Notes: generated by a model from the letters alone, not told the origin. DNA of 64,000 nucleotides from an uncultured Hoeflea sp. (GCF_947501405.1 NZ_CANMVK010000004.1:48843-112842); one strand, 5' to 3'. Positions 46,760 through 55,693 are shown, numbered from the stretch's first letter. Translations and numbers: made by a program.

Positions 46760-46773
46760 TTGACCGATGTTAA
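46760..46773. promoter_or_regulatory. Palindromic box F, TTGAC-cgat-GTTAA
   Basis: Right after the dead transpeptidase gene and about 75 bp upstream of the truncated SDR gene; may also serve the exporter operon at 47078. Confidence 0.58.
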
Positions 46774-46841
46774 CGCGCTGCGAACTCAAGGCTTTAGAAA
46801 GGTTCTCTGAAGAGCACTTTTCCTTCCGGAGGAGGAATCAA

Positions 46842-47018
46842 ATGGGAATCATTGACTCCAAGATTGTCCTCGTCACCGACATAAATGTTGGTGGCGGCGA
46901 AGGGACCTCCAAGATGATTGCCGATGCCGGCGGTGAGGCAATGTTCCATGCCTGCGATACCACTTATGCCGGCCGATGGCGGTTGTGTCGCACAATGACC
47001 TCGCAACGGCGCGCTTGA
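46842..47018 (+). pseudogene. Truncated short-chain dehydrogenase (SDR) remnant
   Basis: 58 residues behind a superb ggaggagga ribosome-binding site. SKIVLVTDINVGGGEGTSK is a degenerate TGxxxGxG Rossmann start, followed by GGEAMFHACDTT, matching SDR beta2/alpha2; the rest of the roughly 250-residue enzyme is missing and the frame ends soon. The translation start signals and box F upstream are intact, pointing to recent loss. Confidence 0.65.
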
Positions 47019-47077
47019 ACGCTTTGGAAAATGGTGGCCCAGGTGCCAGCGCTCTGTCTTAACCAACGGGAAACACT

Positions 47078-48325
47078 ATGGCCGACGATACCGATACCAT
47101 TGAGAAAACGCTGGGATTGGGTGAGCACCGACGCGGCAAGTCGCGCTGGCTCATATATGCCGTCGGCCTTGCGATCATCGGCGCGGCAATATGGTTTTCG
47201 CTATCCTTGCAAGGCACCGAGCGTGGCGTTCGTTATGTATCCGCAGAAGTCGCACGCGTTGACTTCAACGTCACGGTCAACGCCACTGGAACCGTGGAAC
47301 CTACCAATCTGGTGGAAATCTCTAGCGAATTGTCTGGCACGCTCGATGCCGTGCATGTCGATTTCAACGATACCGTCGACGTCGGCACCGTGTTGGCAAC
47401 ACTGGACACAACACAGCTCAACGCCCAACTCGCCGTCAGTCAGGCACAATTGGATGCGGCGGCGGCTCGCGTCGACATGGCTCAGGCTTCGCTGGACGAA
47501 GCACGGGAGAAATACGAAGTCGCACGCAATCTCGAAGAACGTGGCATCACACCGCACCAGACTTTCTTGACGTTGCAGGCCACGTTCACGCGAGCGCAGG
47601 CAGAAATCAAATCGGCGCTGGCCGACAAGGCTTTGGCGCAGGCAAACCTCGAACTGCAGCAGGCGACGCTGGACAAGGCATGCATCTGCTCGCCGATCCG
47701 GGGCATTGTGCTCGATCGAGCCGCCGATCCAGGTCAGATCGTCGCCAGTTCGTTCACCGCGCCGATGCTGTTTACGGTTGCCGAGGACCTGACCGAGATG
47801 GAACTTCAGGTGGACATCGACGAAGCAGATATCGGTCGCATCGCCGTGGGCAACCGTGCCGTCTTCACTGTCGATGCCTATGATGACCTGAGCTTTCCGG
47901 CCGAGATCGCAGAGGTGCGTTTCGCCCCGGAGACCATTGACGGCGTCGTCACCTACAAGGCGGTTCTGACGATCGACAATACTGATTTGCTGCTAAGGCC
48001 CGGTATGACGGCCACCGCCGACATCACGGTGGCCGAGGTGGAAAACGCACTCGTCGTTCCGAATGCGGCGCTGCGTTATGCGCCGCCTCGCGCGCCGGAC
48101 GAAGGCGACGCCAGCGATGCTCGCAGCGGTCTTTTGGGCATGTTGTTGCCTGATGCGCCCGAAGAACAGGCCCAAGGCAGCACACGGACACTATGGGTGA
48201 TGCGCAATGGCGAACCGCTGGAGATCGAGGTGGCAGCCGGAGACAGCGATGGATCGGTGACAGAAGTCATTCAAGGTGATCTCGCCGAGGGCGATCTCGT
48301 CATCACGGATCGTATTGATGGCTGA
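47078..48325 (+). CDS. MacA-like periplasmic adaptor (RND/HlyD family)
   Basis: 415 residues: a short cytoplasmic start, one membrane anchor (IYAVGLAIIGAAIWFSLSL, about 25-43), a biotinyl-lipoyl-like half (TVEPTNLVEISSELSGTL...), a helical hairpin with coiled coil (SQAQLDAAAARVDMAQASLDEAREKYEVARNLEERG), the second lipoyl half (ACICSPIRGIVLDRAADPGQIV) and a beta-barrel part. It bridges an inner-membrane exporter to an outer-membrane channel. It overlaps the ATPase gene that follows. No TolC homologue is nearby. Confidence 0.9.
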   Translation: MADDTDTIEKTLGLGEHRRGKSRWLIYAVGLAIIGAAIWFSLSLQGTERGVRYVSAEVARVDFNVTVNATGTVEPTNLVEISSELSGTLDAVHVDFNDTVDVGTVLATLDTTQLNAQLAVSQAQLDAAAARVDMAQASLDEAREKYEVARNLEERGITPHQTFLTLQATFTRAQAEIKSALADKALAQANLELQQATLDKACICSPIRGIVLDRAADPGQIVASSFTAPMLFTVAEDLTEMELQVDIDEADIGRIAVGNRAVFTVDAYDDLSFPAEIAEVRFAPETIDGVVTYKAVLTIDNTDLLLRPGMTATADITVAEVENALVVPNAALRYAPPRAPDEGDASDARSGLLGMLLPDAPEEQAQGSTRTLWVMRNGEPLEIEVAAGDSDGSVTEVIQGDLAEGDLVITDRIDG

Positions 48326-49049
48326 GATGCCCTTGATCAAGCTGCGCGGCATCTCGCGTATTTATGGCCAAGGCGAAGCCATGGTGCGCGCGCTCGATGG
48401 CGTCAACATGACCGTTCATGCCGGAGAATTCATCGCGATCATGGGCCCCTCAGGCTCCGGCAAGTCCACGGCGATGAACGTGATCGGCTGTCTCGATGCA
48501 CCCACTGATGGCCACTATCTTTACAACGGTGTGGAAGTCGCCAAACTCACCAGCGACCAGCGTGCGCTGCTGCGCCGGCACTATCTGGGATTTGTGTTCC
48601 AAGGCTACAATCTGCTGGCTCGCACCAGCGCGCTTCAAAATGTCGAACTACCGCTGATCTACAAGGGACTGCCGCGTGGCCAACGCCGCGACATGGCGGC
48701 CGAAGCGCTCAAGAAAGTGGGCCTTGGCGACCGGCTGCATCATGATCCATCGGAACTCTCCGGTGGCCAGCAGCAGCGCGTCGCCATCGCCCGCGCGCTG
48801 GCCGGTAATCCGCAGGTGGTGCTCGCCGACGAGCCAACGGGCAATCTCGACACCAAACGGTCTGTCGAGATCATGGAAGTGTTGCGAGATCTTAATCGCG
48901 ACGACGGACTCACCATCATCATGGTCACTCATGAGGAGGATATGGCTCAGTTCGCCGACCGGCTGGTCTGGATGGTTGATGGCCGTATCGAGCGCGATGG
49001 GCCAACAAAGCGGCCTGAGCCTTCGGTCGGGGTACTGGAGGAGAAATAG
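48318..49049 (+). CDS. MacB-type ABC exporter ATPase
   Basis: 243 residues of the LolD/MacB ATPase group: Walker [35 protein letters not shown]-loop, [15 protein letters not shown] signature, Walker [14 protein letters not shown], and switch MVTHEEDM. Separate from the permease gene, as in YknY-type systems, whereas classical MacB is fused. The start overlaps the adaptor stop by eight bases (ATG 48318; ATG 48327 is an alternative). Confidence 0.92.
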   Translation: MAEMPLIKLRGISRIYGQGEAMVRALDGVNMTVHAGEFIAIMGPSGSGKSTAMNVIGCLDAPTDGHYLYNGVEVAKLTSDQRALLRRHYLGFVFQGYNLLARTSALQNVELPLIYKGLPRGQRRDMAAEALKKVGLGDRLHHDPSELSGGQQQRVAIARALAGNPQVVLADEPTGNLDTKRSVEIMEVLRDLNRDDGLTIIMVTHEEDMAQFADRLVWMVDGRIERDGPTKRPEPSVGVLEEK

Positions 49050-49050
49050 C

Positions 49051-50259
49051 ATGCTGTGGGAAACAATTACGTTGGCCATTCAGGCGATATTCCGCAACGC
49101 GCTGCGCTCCTTTCTGACTGTGCTCGGCATCGTCATCGGCGTGGCGGCAGTGATTGCGATGGTCACCGTCGGCCAGGGCTCCACCGAACAGGTCACCGCC
49201 GATGTCGAAAAACTCGGCACCAACGTATTGATGGTGTTGCCGGGCGCCGAGGCCATGGGCGGACCAACCGGCACGGCCGACGCGATGCTGACGATCAATG
49301 ACGTCAATGCAGTACAGGACGAGATTGGCACCGTGACGCTCGCCGCACCCATCAGTCAGACCCGGGCGCGGGCCGTCTTCGGCAACGAGAACCGCCGCAC
49401 CGATATAGTCGGCACCGACAACCGCTATCTTGAAGCTGCACAATGGGATTTCGAACGCGGGCGCCCCTGGGAGCCTGGAGAGATCCAGGCTGGCAAACCG
49501 GTCTGCATCATCGGAGAAACGCTTCGAGCAGAGTTGTTCGGTACGGCCGATCCGGTCGGCGAAACGATCCGCATCAAGACGCTGTCCTGTGAGGTTATCG
49601 GCCTGCTGCGGTCAAAAGGCGCTTCGACGTTCGGCGCCGATCAGGACGATTTTGCCCTGATGCCGTATCGTGCCTTTCATCGCCGCATCGCCGGCAATAC
49701 AGACATCTCAACGATCTATGTATCCGTGCGCGAAGGCGCCTCCATGGAGCGGGCGACAGAAGACATCGAAACACTCATGCGCGAAAGACGGCGTATTCGG
49801 CCCGGAGAAGACGACGATTTCGACGTCATGGACATGGAACAAATTGCCACGATGCTGTCTGGCATCACCGACATTCTCACCGGCCTTTTATCAGCGGTTG
49901 CCGCCGTCAGCCTGCTGGTCGGCGGGATCGGCATTATGAACATCATGCTGGTCTCCGTCACGGAGCGCACCCGTGAGATCGGCATCCGCCTCGCGGTCGG
50001 CGCCCAAGCAAACCAGGTGCTTGTGCAGTTTCTGGTCGAAGCCATTGTGCTTTCACTGATCGGTGGATTAATCGGCATCGGCCTTGGCCTTGGGCTTGGT
50101 CTGCTTGGCTCGAATTGGCTGGCGGTGCCGTTCCGGCCGGATCCAGCGATTATCTTGATGGCATTCGGCTTTTCGGCCGCGGTTGGCGTCATTTTCGGCT
50201 TCTTTCCGGCACGCCGGGCCGCGCGAATGAACCCAATCGAGGCGCTGCGGCATGAATAA
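49051..50259 (+). CDS. MacB-type ABC exporter permease
   Basis: 402 residues: first membrane helix ([24 protein letters not shown]), a large periplasmic MacB_PCD domain (about 45-270) and an FtsX-like domain with three helices near the C-terminus ([40 protein letters not shown]). It starts two bases after the ATPase stop. With the adaptor it would form a mechanotransmission-type exporter for peptides, lipids or antibiotics. Last gene before the junction with the core region. Confidence 0.92.
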   Translation: MLWETITLAIQAIFRNALRSFLTVLGIVIGVAAVIAMVTVGQGSTEQVTADVEKLGTNVLMVLPGAEAMGGPTGTADAMLTINDVNAVQDEIGTVTLAAPISQTRARAVFGNENRRTDIVGTDNRYLEAAQWDFERGRPWEPGEIQAGKPVCIIGETLRAELFGTADPVGETIRIKTLSCEVIGLLRSKGASTFGADQDDFALMPYRAFHRRIAGNTDISTIYVSVREGASMERATEDIETLMRERRRIRPGEDDDFDVMDMEQIATMLSGITDILTGLLSAVAAVSLLVGGIGIMNIMLVSVTERTREIGIRLAVGAQANQVLVQFLVEAIVLSLIGGLIGIGLGLGLGLLGSNWLAVPFRPDPAIILMAFGFSAAVGVIFGFFPARRAARMNPIEALRHE

Positions 50260-50600
50260 CGGCTCGGTGCGTCCAGAGGGATCGGCGCAGTAACACGGAT
50301 CAAAGCCCGCGTTCGTGGAGGCGCTGGCGACCGGGCTGATCGATGAGATGCCGGGCGGTGTTTAGCTTGCCAGGATTGTGCCTGATGTGACTGCTTTGAG
50401 CGCCGCAGTAAAACGCGTCGAACGACCGATGTGGGGCGCACAACCTTCTTCCAGCATGAACTATCGCAACGTCGGCTCGGGGCCGCGAGCGGCATCCCTC
50501 GCATAAAAGCCGAATGTCTGCATACCTGGATTCATTACCGTTAACCTGCCTGACAGTTTACGGCCCCATTTCAGTCATCCCACCCCCCAAAAACCAAAAC
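50260..50600. other. Non-coding junction between accessory and core regions
   Basis: About 340 bp with no intact gene. A short frame near 50300-50365 (KPAFVEALATGLIDEMPGG) could be the tail of a lost gene. The second copy of the dispersed repeat lies at 50467-50564. Confidence 0.5.
50467..50564 (+). repeat. Dispersed repeat, copy 2
   Basis: Direct-orientation partner of the copy at 18207-18303. It runs from caacgtcggctcggg to gacagtttacggc, about 98 bp, with one indel relative to copy 1. Confidence 0.6.
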
Positions 50601-50632
50601 CGCCTCCCGAAGCCCTCTGGCTCCGGGAGGCG
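50593..50632 (-). terminator. Intrinsic terminator of serA
   Basis: cgcctcccg (50601-50609) pairs with cgggaggcg (50624-50632); read leftward, the stem is followed by ttttggttttt. It lies about 30 bp beyond the serA stop. Confidence 0.8.
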
Positions 50633-50660
50633 GCGCAATCATTTGGGCACTGCCCGCGTC

Positions 50661-52256
50661 CTACTCGACGTTGAAGACCAACGGCTTGGCGGAGCTGATT
50701 TCCTTGTGGGTGCGCAGCTTGTCGAGCAGGGCTTCGGGTACGGCGGCATCGACATACAAAAGCGCAATGGCGTTGCCGCCCGGCTTGTCGCGGCCGAGCG
50801 AGAAGTTGGCGATGTTGACGCCAGCCTCGCCGAAAGTGGTCCCCAGAAGCCCGATGATGCCCGGCGCGTCGTCATTGGTGGTGTAGACCATGTGATTGCC
50901 CACTTCGGCGTCGAGATTGATGCCCTTGATCTGGATGAAGCGCGGCTTGCCATCAGAAAAACAGGTGCCCGCCACCGAGCGGGTCTGCCGCCCGGTCTTC
51001 ACCGTCAGCCGGATATAGCCATCGAACACGCCGGATTTGTCGCGCTTGGCTTCCGAGACGATGATGCCGCGTTCCTTGACCATGATCGGTGCCGAAACCA
51101 TGTTCACATCCGAGACCTGGCTGCGGATCAGGCCGGCCAGCACGGCGCTCGACAGTGCCTTTGTGTTCATCTCCGTGGTCGAGCCATCATAGAGGATCTC
51201 GACCTCCTTGATGGCGCTTTCGGTGGCCTGGCCGACGAACGAGCCGAGCACGTCGGCCAGCCGGATGAATGGCTTCAGCCGCGGCGCTTCTTCGGCGGTG
51301 ATCGAGGGCATGTTGATGGCGTTGGAAACCGCGCCGCGGATCAGGTAATCGGCCATCTGCTCGGCCACCTGCACCGCCACATTTTCCTGCGCCTCGGTGG
51401 TCGACGCACCCAGATGCGGCGTGCACACCACCCCCGGCAATCCGAACAGCGGGCTGTCGGTGGCTGGTTCCTTTTCGAACACATCGAACCCCGCGCCCGC
51501 CACATGGCCGGACTTGATGGCGTCCGCCAGATCGGCCTCGACCACAAGGCCGCCGCGCGCGCAATTGATGATCCGCACGCCCTTTTTGGTCTTTTTCAAG
51601 GCCTTCGCGTCGATGATGGCCCTGGTCTTGTCGGTCATCGGCACATGCAGCGAGATAAAATCGGAGCGCGTCAGCAGTTCATCAAGTTCGACCTTCTCCA
51701 CGCCCAGTTCCTGCGCGCGCTCGGGCGACAGGAACGGATCAAAGGCGATCACCCGCATCTTCAAGCCGATGCCACGACCGGCAACCACCGAGCCGATATT
51801 GCCGCAACCGATGACACCGAGCGTCTTGCCGGTGATCTCGACGCCCATGAAGCGGTTCTTCTCCCACTTGCCGCCCTGGGTGGAGACATCCGCCTGGGGA
51901 ATTTCGCGGGCAACGGCGAACAGCAGCGCAATGGCGTGTTCGGCCGTGGTGATGGAATTGCCGAAGGGCGTGTTCATGACGATGATGCCGCGACGCGACG
52001 CAGCCGGGATGTCGACATTGTCGACCCCGATGCCGGCGCGGCCGATCACCTTGAGATTGTCAGCCGCGGCAATCAGTTTTTCCGTCGCCTTTGTGGCCGA
52101 CCGGATCGCCAGCCCGTCATACTGGCCGATGATTTCAAGGAGCTTTTCCTTGTCCTTTCCGACATCGGGAAGGTAGTCGACCTCCACCCCCCGGTCGGTG
52201 AACACCTGAACTGCGGTGGGAGAAAGCTTATCGGATACGAGAACACGTGGCGCCAT
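50661..52256 (-). CDS. serA: D-3-phosphoglycerate dehydrogenase
   Basis: 531 residues, the long form of the enzyme. NAD-binding Rossmann motif IGCGNIGSVVAGRG, active-site Arg in NCARGGLVVE, Glu and His in the downstream catalytic segment with CTPHLGASTTEAQENVA, an intervening domain (about 315-450) and a C-terminal ACT domain (VYTTNDDAPGIIGLLGTTFGEAGVNIANFSLGR) for serine feedback. It catalyses the first step of phosphorylated serine synthesis. ATG 52256 has ggagg upstream. It follows serC on the same strand, 84 bp apart, as commonly seen in Hyphomicrobiales. Confidence 0.96.
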   Translation of the reverse strand: MAPRVLVSDKLSPTAVQVFTDRGVEVDYLPDVGKDKEKLLEIIGQYDGLAIRSATKATEKLIAAADNLKVIGRAGIGVDNVDIPAASRRGIIVMNTPFGNSITTAEHAIALLFAVAREIPQADVSTQGGKWEKNRFMGVEITGKTLGVIGCGNIGSVVAGRGIGLKMRVIAFDPFLSPERAQELGVEKVELDELLTRSDFISLHVPMTDKTRAIIDAKALKKTKKGVRIINCARGGLVVEADLADAIKSGHVAGAGFDVFEKEPATDSPLFGLPGVVCTPHLGASTTEAQENVAVQVAEQMADYLIRGAVSNAINMPSITAEEAPRLKPFIRLADVLGSFVGQATESAIKEVEILYDGSTTEMNTKALSSAVLAGLIRSQVSDVNMVSAPIMVKERGIIVSEAKRDKSGVFDGYIRLTVKTGRQTRSVAGTCFSDGKPRFIQIKGINLDAEVGNHMVYTTNDDAPGIIGLLGTTFGEAGVNIANFSLGRDKPGGNAIALLYVDAAVPEALLDKLRTHKEISSAKPLVFNVE

Positions 52257-52339
52257 GAGGGCCTCCATTGTTGGGTCTGGATCAGTGTGGGGGAGAGCCG
52301 CGCCGGAGGTGCCTCGGCGCGGTCTGGATGGCTGGGGCC

Positions 52340-53515
52340 TCAGGCGGCCTGTTTGAGCGCGGCTTTTTGCTCGGCAAACGCCCAGCTGAGCCACGGCGTC
52401 AGCGCTTCGAGGTCCGACGTCTCGACCGTCGCGCCGCACCAGATGCGAAGCCCCGCTGGCGCATCGCGATAGGCGCCGATGTCGAGCGCCACGCCTTCGG
52501 TGTCGAGAAGGGCGACCATCGCCTTGGCGAACGCCGCCTGATCGGCCGGCGCCAGCGCCGTGACCTCCGGATCGGCGATCACCAGACACACCGAGGTGTT
52601 GGAGCGCGTCGCCTCGACCTTGGCCAAATTGGCGATCCAGTCATTTTCGGCAACGAAGCGATGCAGGACGTCTGCGTTGGCATCGGCGCGGGCGATCAGC
52701 CCATCGAGGCCGCCCACGCCTTTGGCCCAGGTGAGCGCATCAAGGTAATCCTCGACGCAGAGCATCGATGGCGTGTTGATCGTCTCGCCTGAAAAAATGC
52801 CCTCGATCAGCTTGCCGCCCTTGGTCAGGCGGAAGATCTTCGGCAGCGGCCAGGCCGGTTGATAGGTTTCCAGCCGTTCGACCGCGCGGGGGCTGAGAAT
52901 CAGCACGCCATGGCCACCCTCGCCGCCCAGCACTTTCTGCCAGGAATAGGTGACGACATCGAGCTTGGCGAAATCCAGATCCTGGGCAAAGGCCGCAGAC
53001 GTGGCGTCGCAGATGGTCAGACCGCCCCGGTCGTCGGGAATGAAATCGCCGTCGGGAACCCGCACGCCCGAAGTTGTGCCGTTCCAGGTGAACACCACAT
53101 CACGGTCAAAATCGATCTGGGAGAGATCCGGCAATTCGCCGTAGGGCGCGGTGATCTTGCGCATGTCGTCAAGCTTGAGCTGCTTGGCGACATCGGTGAT
53201 CCAGCCTTCACCAAAGCTCTCCCAGGCCACCATGTCGACGCCGCGGGCGCCGAGCATCGACCACATCGCCATTTCCACTGCACCAGTGTCGGATGCCGGG
53301 ACGATACCGATACGGTAATCGTCGGGCACGCCGAGCACGTCTCGGCTCAGATCGATGGCCTGCTTGAGTTTGGATTTGCCGATCTTGGCCCGGTGCGACC
53401 GCCCAAGCGGCGCATCAATGAGCACTTCAGGCGTCCAACCGGGACGCTTGGCACAGGGACCAGAAGAAAAACGGGGATTTGCCGGACGCAGGTCCGGCTT
53501 CGCAACAGTCGTCAT
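52340..53515 (-). CDS. serC: Phosphoserine aminotransferase
   Basis: 391 residues of the alphaproteobacterial SerC type. The PLP-binding lysine is K194 in [24 protein letters not shown] carries the cofactor-binding Asp, and [13 protein letters not shown] and [10 protein letters not shown] are typical. It converts 3-phosphohydroxypyruvate to phosphoserine, the step after SerA. The leader between 53516 and 53590 is structured and ends in a ggaaggg ribosome-binding site. Confidence 0.95.
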   Translation of the reverse strand: MTTVAKPDLRPANPRFSSGPCAKRPGWTPEVLIDAPLGRSHRAKIGKSKLKQAIDLSRDVLGVPDDYRIGIVPASDTGAVEMAMWSMLGARGVDMVAWESFGEGWITDVAKQLKLDDMRKITAPYGELPDLSQIDFDRDVVFTWNGTTSGVRVPDGDFIPDDRGGLTICDATSAAFAQDLDFAKLDVVTYSWQKVLGGEGGHGVLILSPRAVERLETYQPAWPLPKIFRLTKGGKLIEGIFSGETINTPSMLCVEDYLDALTWAKGVGGLDGLIARADANADVLHRFVAENDWIANLAKVEATRSNTSVCLVIADPEVTALAPADQAAFAKAMVALLDTEGVALDIGAYRDAPAGLRIWCGATVETSDLEALTPWLSWAFAEQKAALKQAA

Positions 53516-53590
53516 AATGCTACCCTTCCAGATAGTGGCCCCTCGTTGGGGAGGGGTGGCCCACTCACGGGACTAGACCCCGGCCAGGCC
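53516..53590 (-). promoter_or_regulatory. Structured serC leader (candidate serC RNA motif)
   Basis: On the sense (minus) strand two hairpins precede the start: a small one (gggg-tctagt-ccc region) and a larger one in which agtgg pairs with ccact and cccctc with gagggg around loop cccaac. They lie just before ggaagggtagc-ATG. Position and layout fit the alphaproteobacterial serC motif, which occurs upstream of serC; this match is by eye. A ttgact hexamer further upstream may be the promoter -35, in which case part of the first hairpin would not be transcribed. Confidence 0.45.
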
Positions 53591-53623
53591 GAAGTCAAGA
53601 AACATCATGCGTTGCAGCATAAG

Positions 53624-53645
53624 AAAAAGGGCGGATACACCGCCC
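53624..53645 (-). terminator. Intrinsic terminator of the first outer-membrane protein gene
   Basis: Stem gggcgg/ccgccc (53629-53634 and 53640-53645); read leftward it is followed by tttttctta. It lies about 30 bp beyond the stop at 53674. Confidence 0.8.
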
Positions 53646-53673
53646 CTGTTCAATCGTATCGGTAAGCCGTTGC

Positions 53674-54516
53674 CTACCAGAGCGCGTAGCGCAAGCCGGC
53701 GCGGACCTCGTGATTTTCAAAGCCATCATCGAAGCCTTGAACACCCGTCGCACCAGCCGCGATGCTGGCCGCGTCATAGCCATACTGCTCGCCGCTATCG
53801 ATCTTGGAATAGCGGTAGCCAACATCGAGCTTCAGGTTTCTGGAAAGATCATAGGAGACGCCGGCCATCAACGCATAGGTGAAGCGCCAGCTCTCCTCAC
53901 CCAGATGGGTGGTGTCTGTCGGCGTGCCGGCGCCGCAGGCATTGCCCAGAGCCGAGACACAGCGGTTGTCGCGGCTTAGCGTGTCCCAGACGACACGGGT
54001 CATGCCGGCGCCGCCGCCGACATAGGGGGTGAACCCGGCAAAGGTGCCCAGGTCGACATAGGCGTTGGCCATAAGGCCATACTGTTCGAATTCCTGGCTC
54101 TCGATGGTGGCGCAAGTACCGCTTGCCACACCCGCGCAAGCAGCCGCCGAAGCGCGCGAGGACCCGAAATTGCCTCTTGTGTAATCAAAGGTCAGGTCAG
54201 CGCGCAGGTAATCCGTAAAACTGTAGCCAACGCCCACGGAACCGGACCAGTCATTCTCGATTGAAGAACTGTCATAGGTGGTCACGGTATAGGTCGGAAC
54301 CGGGGCGGCGGTGAAGCTTGAGAAGCTGGTCGCTTCTCCACGGGTGCGGGCTGAATAGCCCAGATCACCGCGCAGATACCATCCCGAGCCAACTTCCACC
54401 GGCTTGGTGACCGGCAGTTCCCGGGCGTAGATGATTTCGTCGAGATCGGCGGCACTCGCGGCGGCCGGCAGTCCCAAAACCGCAAGGCAAGACATAGCGG
54501 CGATTCGCGTCAACAT
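53674..54516 (-). CDS. Omp25/31-type outer-membrane beta-barrel protein
   Basis: 280 residues. A signal peptide (MSCLAVLGLPAAASAAD) is followed by alternating beta strands of an eight-stranded barrel: GSGWYLRGDLGYSA, ENDWSGSVGVGYSFTDYLRADLTFDYTRG, MANAYVDLGTFAGFTPYVGGGAGMTRV, WRFTYALMAGVSYDLSRNLKLDVGYRYSKID and a C-terminal aromatic end GLRYALW, the BAM-recognition feature. A paralogue follows upstream (54742-55590). A CtrA-like box lies 77-91 bp before the start. Structural or adhesion role typical of the family. Confidence 0.9.
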   Translation of the reverse strand: MLTRIAAMSCLAVLGLPAAASAADLDEIIYARELPVTKPVEVGSGWYLRGDLGYSARTRGEATSFSSFTAAPVPTYTVTTYDSSSIENDWSGSVGVGYSFTDYLRADLTFDYTRGNFGSSRASAAACAGVASGTCATIESQEFEQYGLMANAYVDLGTFAGFTPYVGGGAGMTRVVWDTLSRDNRCVSALGNACGAGTPTDTTHLGEESWRFTYALMAGVSYDLSRNLKLDVGYRYSKIDSGEQYGYDAASIAAGATGVQGFDDGFENHEVRAGLRYALW

Positions 54517-54592
54517 GGCAGCTTTCCCTTCATTGGCGCCGGGGCTGCAACAAACCCCGGAGGCGTATGGGAAGCACTATGGCCATGACTGG

Positions 54593-54607
54593 TTAAGTGC
54601 CGGTTAA
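54593..54607. promoter_or_regulatory. CtrA-like box TTAA-N7-TTAA upstream of the first Omp gene
   Basis: TTAA (54593-54596) and TTAA (54604-54607) are separated by gtgccgg, matching the CtrA consensus TTAA-N7-TTAA(C). Two more TTAA tetramers (54617 and 54630) follow at 9-base spacings, so the area is rich in half-sites. It lies in the leader gap of the Omp gene at 53674-54516. Confidence 0.5.
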
Positions 54608-54680
54608 GCATGTTTGTTAAGCACGTTTTTTAACAAACCGGGCCCGCGCACGCGCGCGATGACGCGATGAAATCCACGGC

Positions 54681-54718
54681 ACAAGCAAAAGCCGCCCGGT
54701 CGGAACGACCGGGCGGCT
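54681..54718 (-). terminator. Intrinsic terminator of the second outer-membrane protein gene
   Basis: A perfect 13-bp stem, agccgcccggtcg (54690-54702) with cgaccgggcggct (54706-54718), loop gaa. Read leftward it is followed by ttttgcttgt. Very stable. Confidence 0.88.
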
Positions 54719-54741
54719 CGATAGAATTGGACTGTAAAGTC

Positions 54742-55590
54742 TTACTTGTAGATCGGCGGCAGAACCGGCGCGGGCTCGAGATAGACTTCTTCCTTGGCGC
54801 AGCCGCCGAAGCTGTAGCGCAGACCGCCGCGAGCTTCGTGAGAAGAGAAGCCCTCATCGTAGCCTGGGCCGCCATTGAGTCTGTAGCCAAACATTCTGCC
54901 GCCCGACACCCGGCGATACCGGTAGCCGACATCGGCCTTGAGGTTACAGGTTATGTCGACCGAGGCGCCGGCCATCAAAGCGTAGGTGAACCGCCAGGAA
55001 TCGTCGCCCTCATGTGTGATCGTGGGGTCGCACAGCGTCGGATTGGCGTCCGAGCAGGAGGTGTTCTTGAGGCCATTCCAGGACACGTGCGTGCCACCGA
55101 TACCGCCACCCACATAAGGTGTGAAGCGGCCGTAGGTGCCCAGATCAACATAGGCGTTGGCAAGCAGGCTCAAGCCGCTCATCTCGGAGATATCTGTCGA
55201 GGTACAGGCCAGCGCGACGCCGCAACCGCCCACAGTGGATCCGCGAAACTCGGCATCGGAGAAATAGTCGAGCGTCAGGTCGGTACGCAGATGCCGGGTT
55301 ACCTGGTAGCCGACACCGACGCCGACGCTATAGGAAGACCGCAGCTCCGAGCTGGCGAAGCCGACATAGTTTGCATTGGAGCCCTGGAAGAATTTGGGCG
55401 TGTCGATATCGTTCCAGACATAGCCGGCATCACCGCGCAGATACCATCCGCTGGCTGCTGCAACCGGATGCGACACCGGAGCCTCAATATAGGGCGCTTC
55501 AATAATGGGCGCTGGCAGAACATCTGCGGCGACCGCCGACCCGGTACCGGCTATCACCATGGCCACACCGGCCAGCAACATCTTTTTCAT
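54742..55590 (-). CDS. Omp25/31-type outer-membrane beta-barrel protein, paralogue
   Basis: 282 residues. Signal peptide KKMLLAGVAMVIAGTGSAVAAD, then a Pro-rich segment (VLPAPIIEAPYIEAPVSHP) and barrel strands equivalent to those of its neighbour: GWYLRGDAGYVWNDID, YSVGVGVGYQVTRHLRTDLTLDYFSD, NAYVDLGTYGRFTPYVGGGIGG, WRFTYALMAGASVDI. After the barrel end (GGLRYSFGG) it continues with CAKEEVYLEPAPVLPPIYK, unlike the first copy, so the usual terminal aromatic residue is replaced by a Lys tail. ATG 55590 has ggag upstream; a CtrA-like box precedes it. Confidence 0.88.
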   Translation of the reverse strand: MKKMLLAGVAMVIAGTGSAVAADVLPAPIIEAPYIEAPVSHPVAAASGWYLRGDAGYVWNDIDTPKFFQGSNANYVGFASSELRSSYSVGVGVGYQVTRHLRTDLTLDYFSDAEFRGSTVGGCGVALACTSTDISEMSGLSLLANAYVDLGTYGRFTPYVGGGIGGTHVSWNGLKNTSCSDANPTLCDPTITHEGDDSWRFTYALMAGASVDITCNLKADVGYRYRRVSGGRMFGYRLNGGPGYDEGFSSHEARGGLRYSFGGCAKEEVYLEPAPVLPPIYK

Positions 55591-55677
55591 GGCAGACTCC
55601 ATCGTCGATACGTGCGCGATCGCCGGTTTTGATGACATCGCGCTCATTGGTTCGACATGGACAATGAATGATAAAGG

Positions 55678-55693
55678 TTAAGGGCGGCTTAAC
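55678..55693. promoter_or_regulatory. CtrA-like box TTAA-N7-TTAACC upstream of the second Omp gene
   Basis: ttaa-gggcggc-ttaacc at 55678-55694 matches the full CtrA consensus. It lies about 90 bp before the ATG of the second Omp gene, in the stretch between that gene and glmM. The remaining bases up to 55990 contain no gene. Confidence 0.55.

Noticed and set aside
50533..50546. ttcattaccgttaa as a Crp/Fnr-type box
   Set aside because: The left arm TTCAT differs from TTRAC at two of five positions, and it lies inside the dispersed repeat.
18207..50564. The two dispersed repeats as exact attL/attR of an integrated element
   Set aside because: The longest exact blocks are only about 14-15 bp and overall identity is near 80 percent. 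True att cores of a recent integration would be identical, so only a weaker relation is proposed.
54593..54607. A possible seventh Crp/Fnr-type box near the Omp gene (TTAAG...GTTAA)
   Set aside because: The spacing is five and the left arm ends in G, so it does not match TTRAC-N4-GTTAA. It fits the CtrA pattern better and is listed as such.
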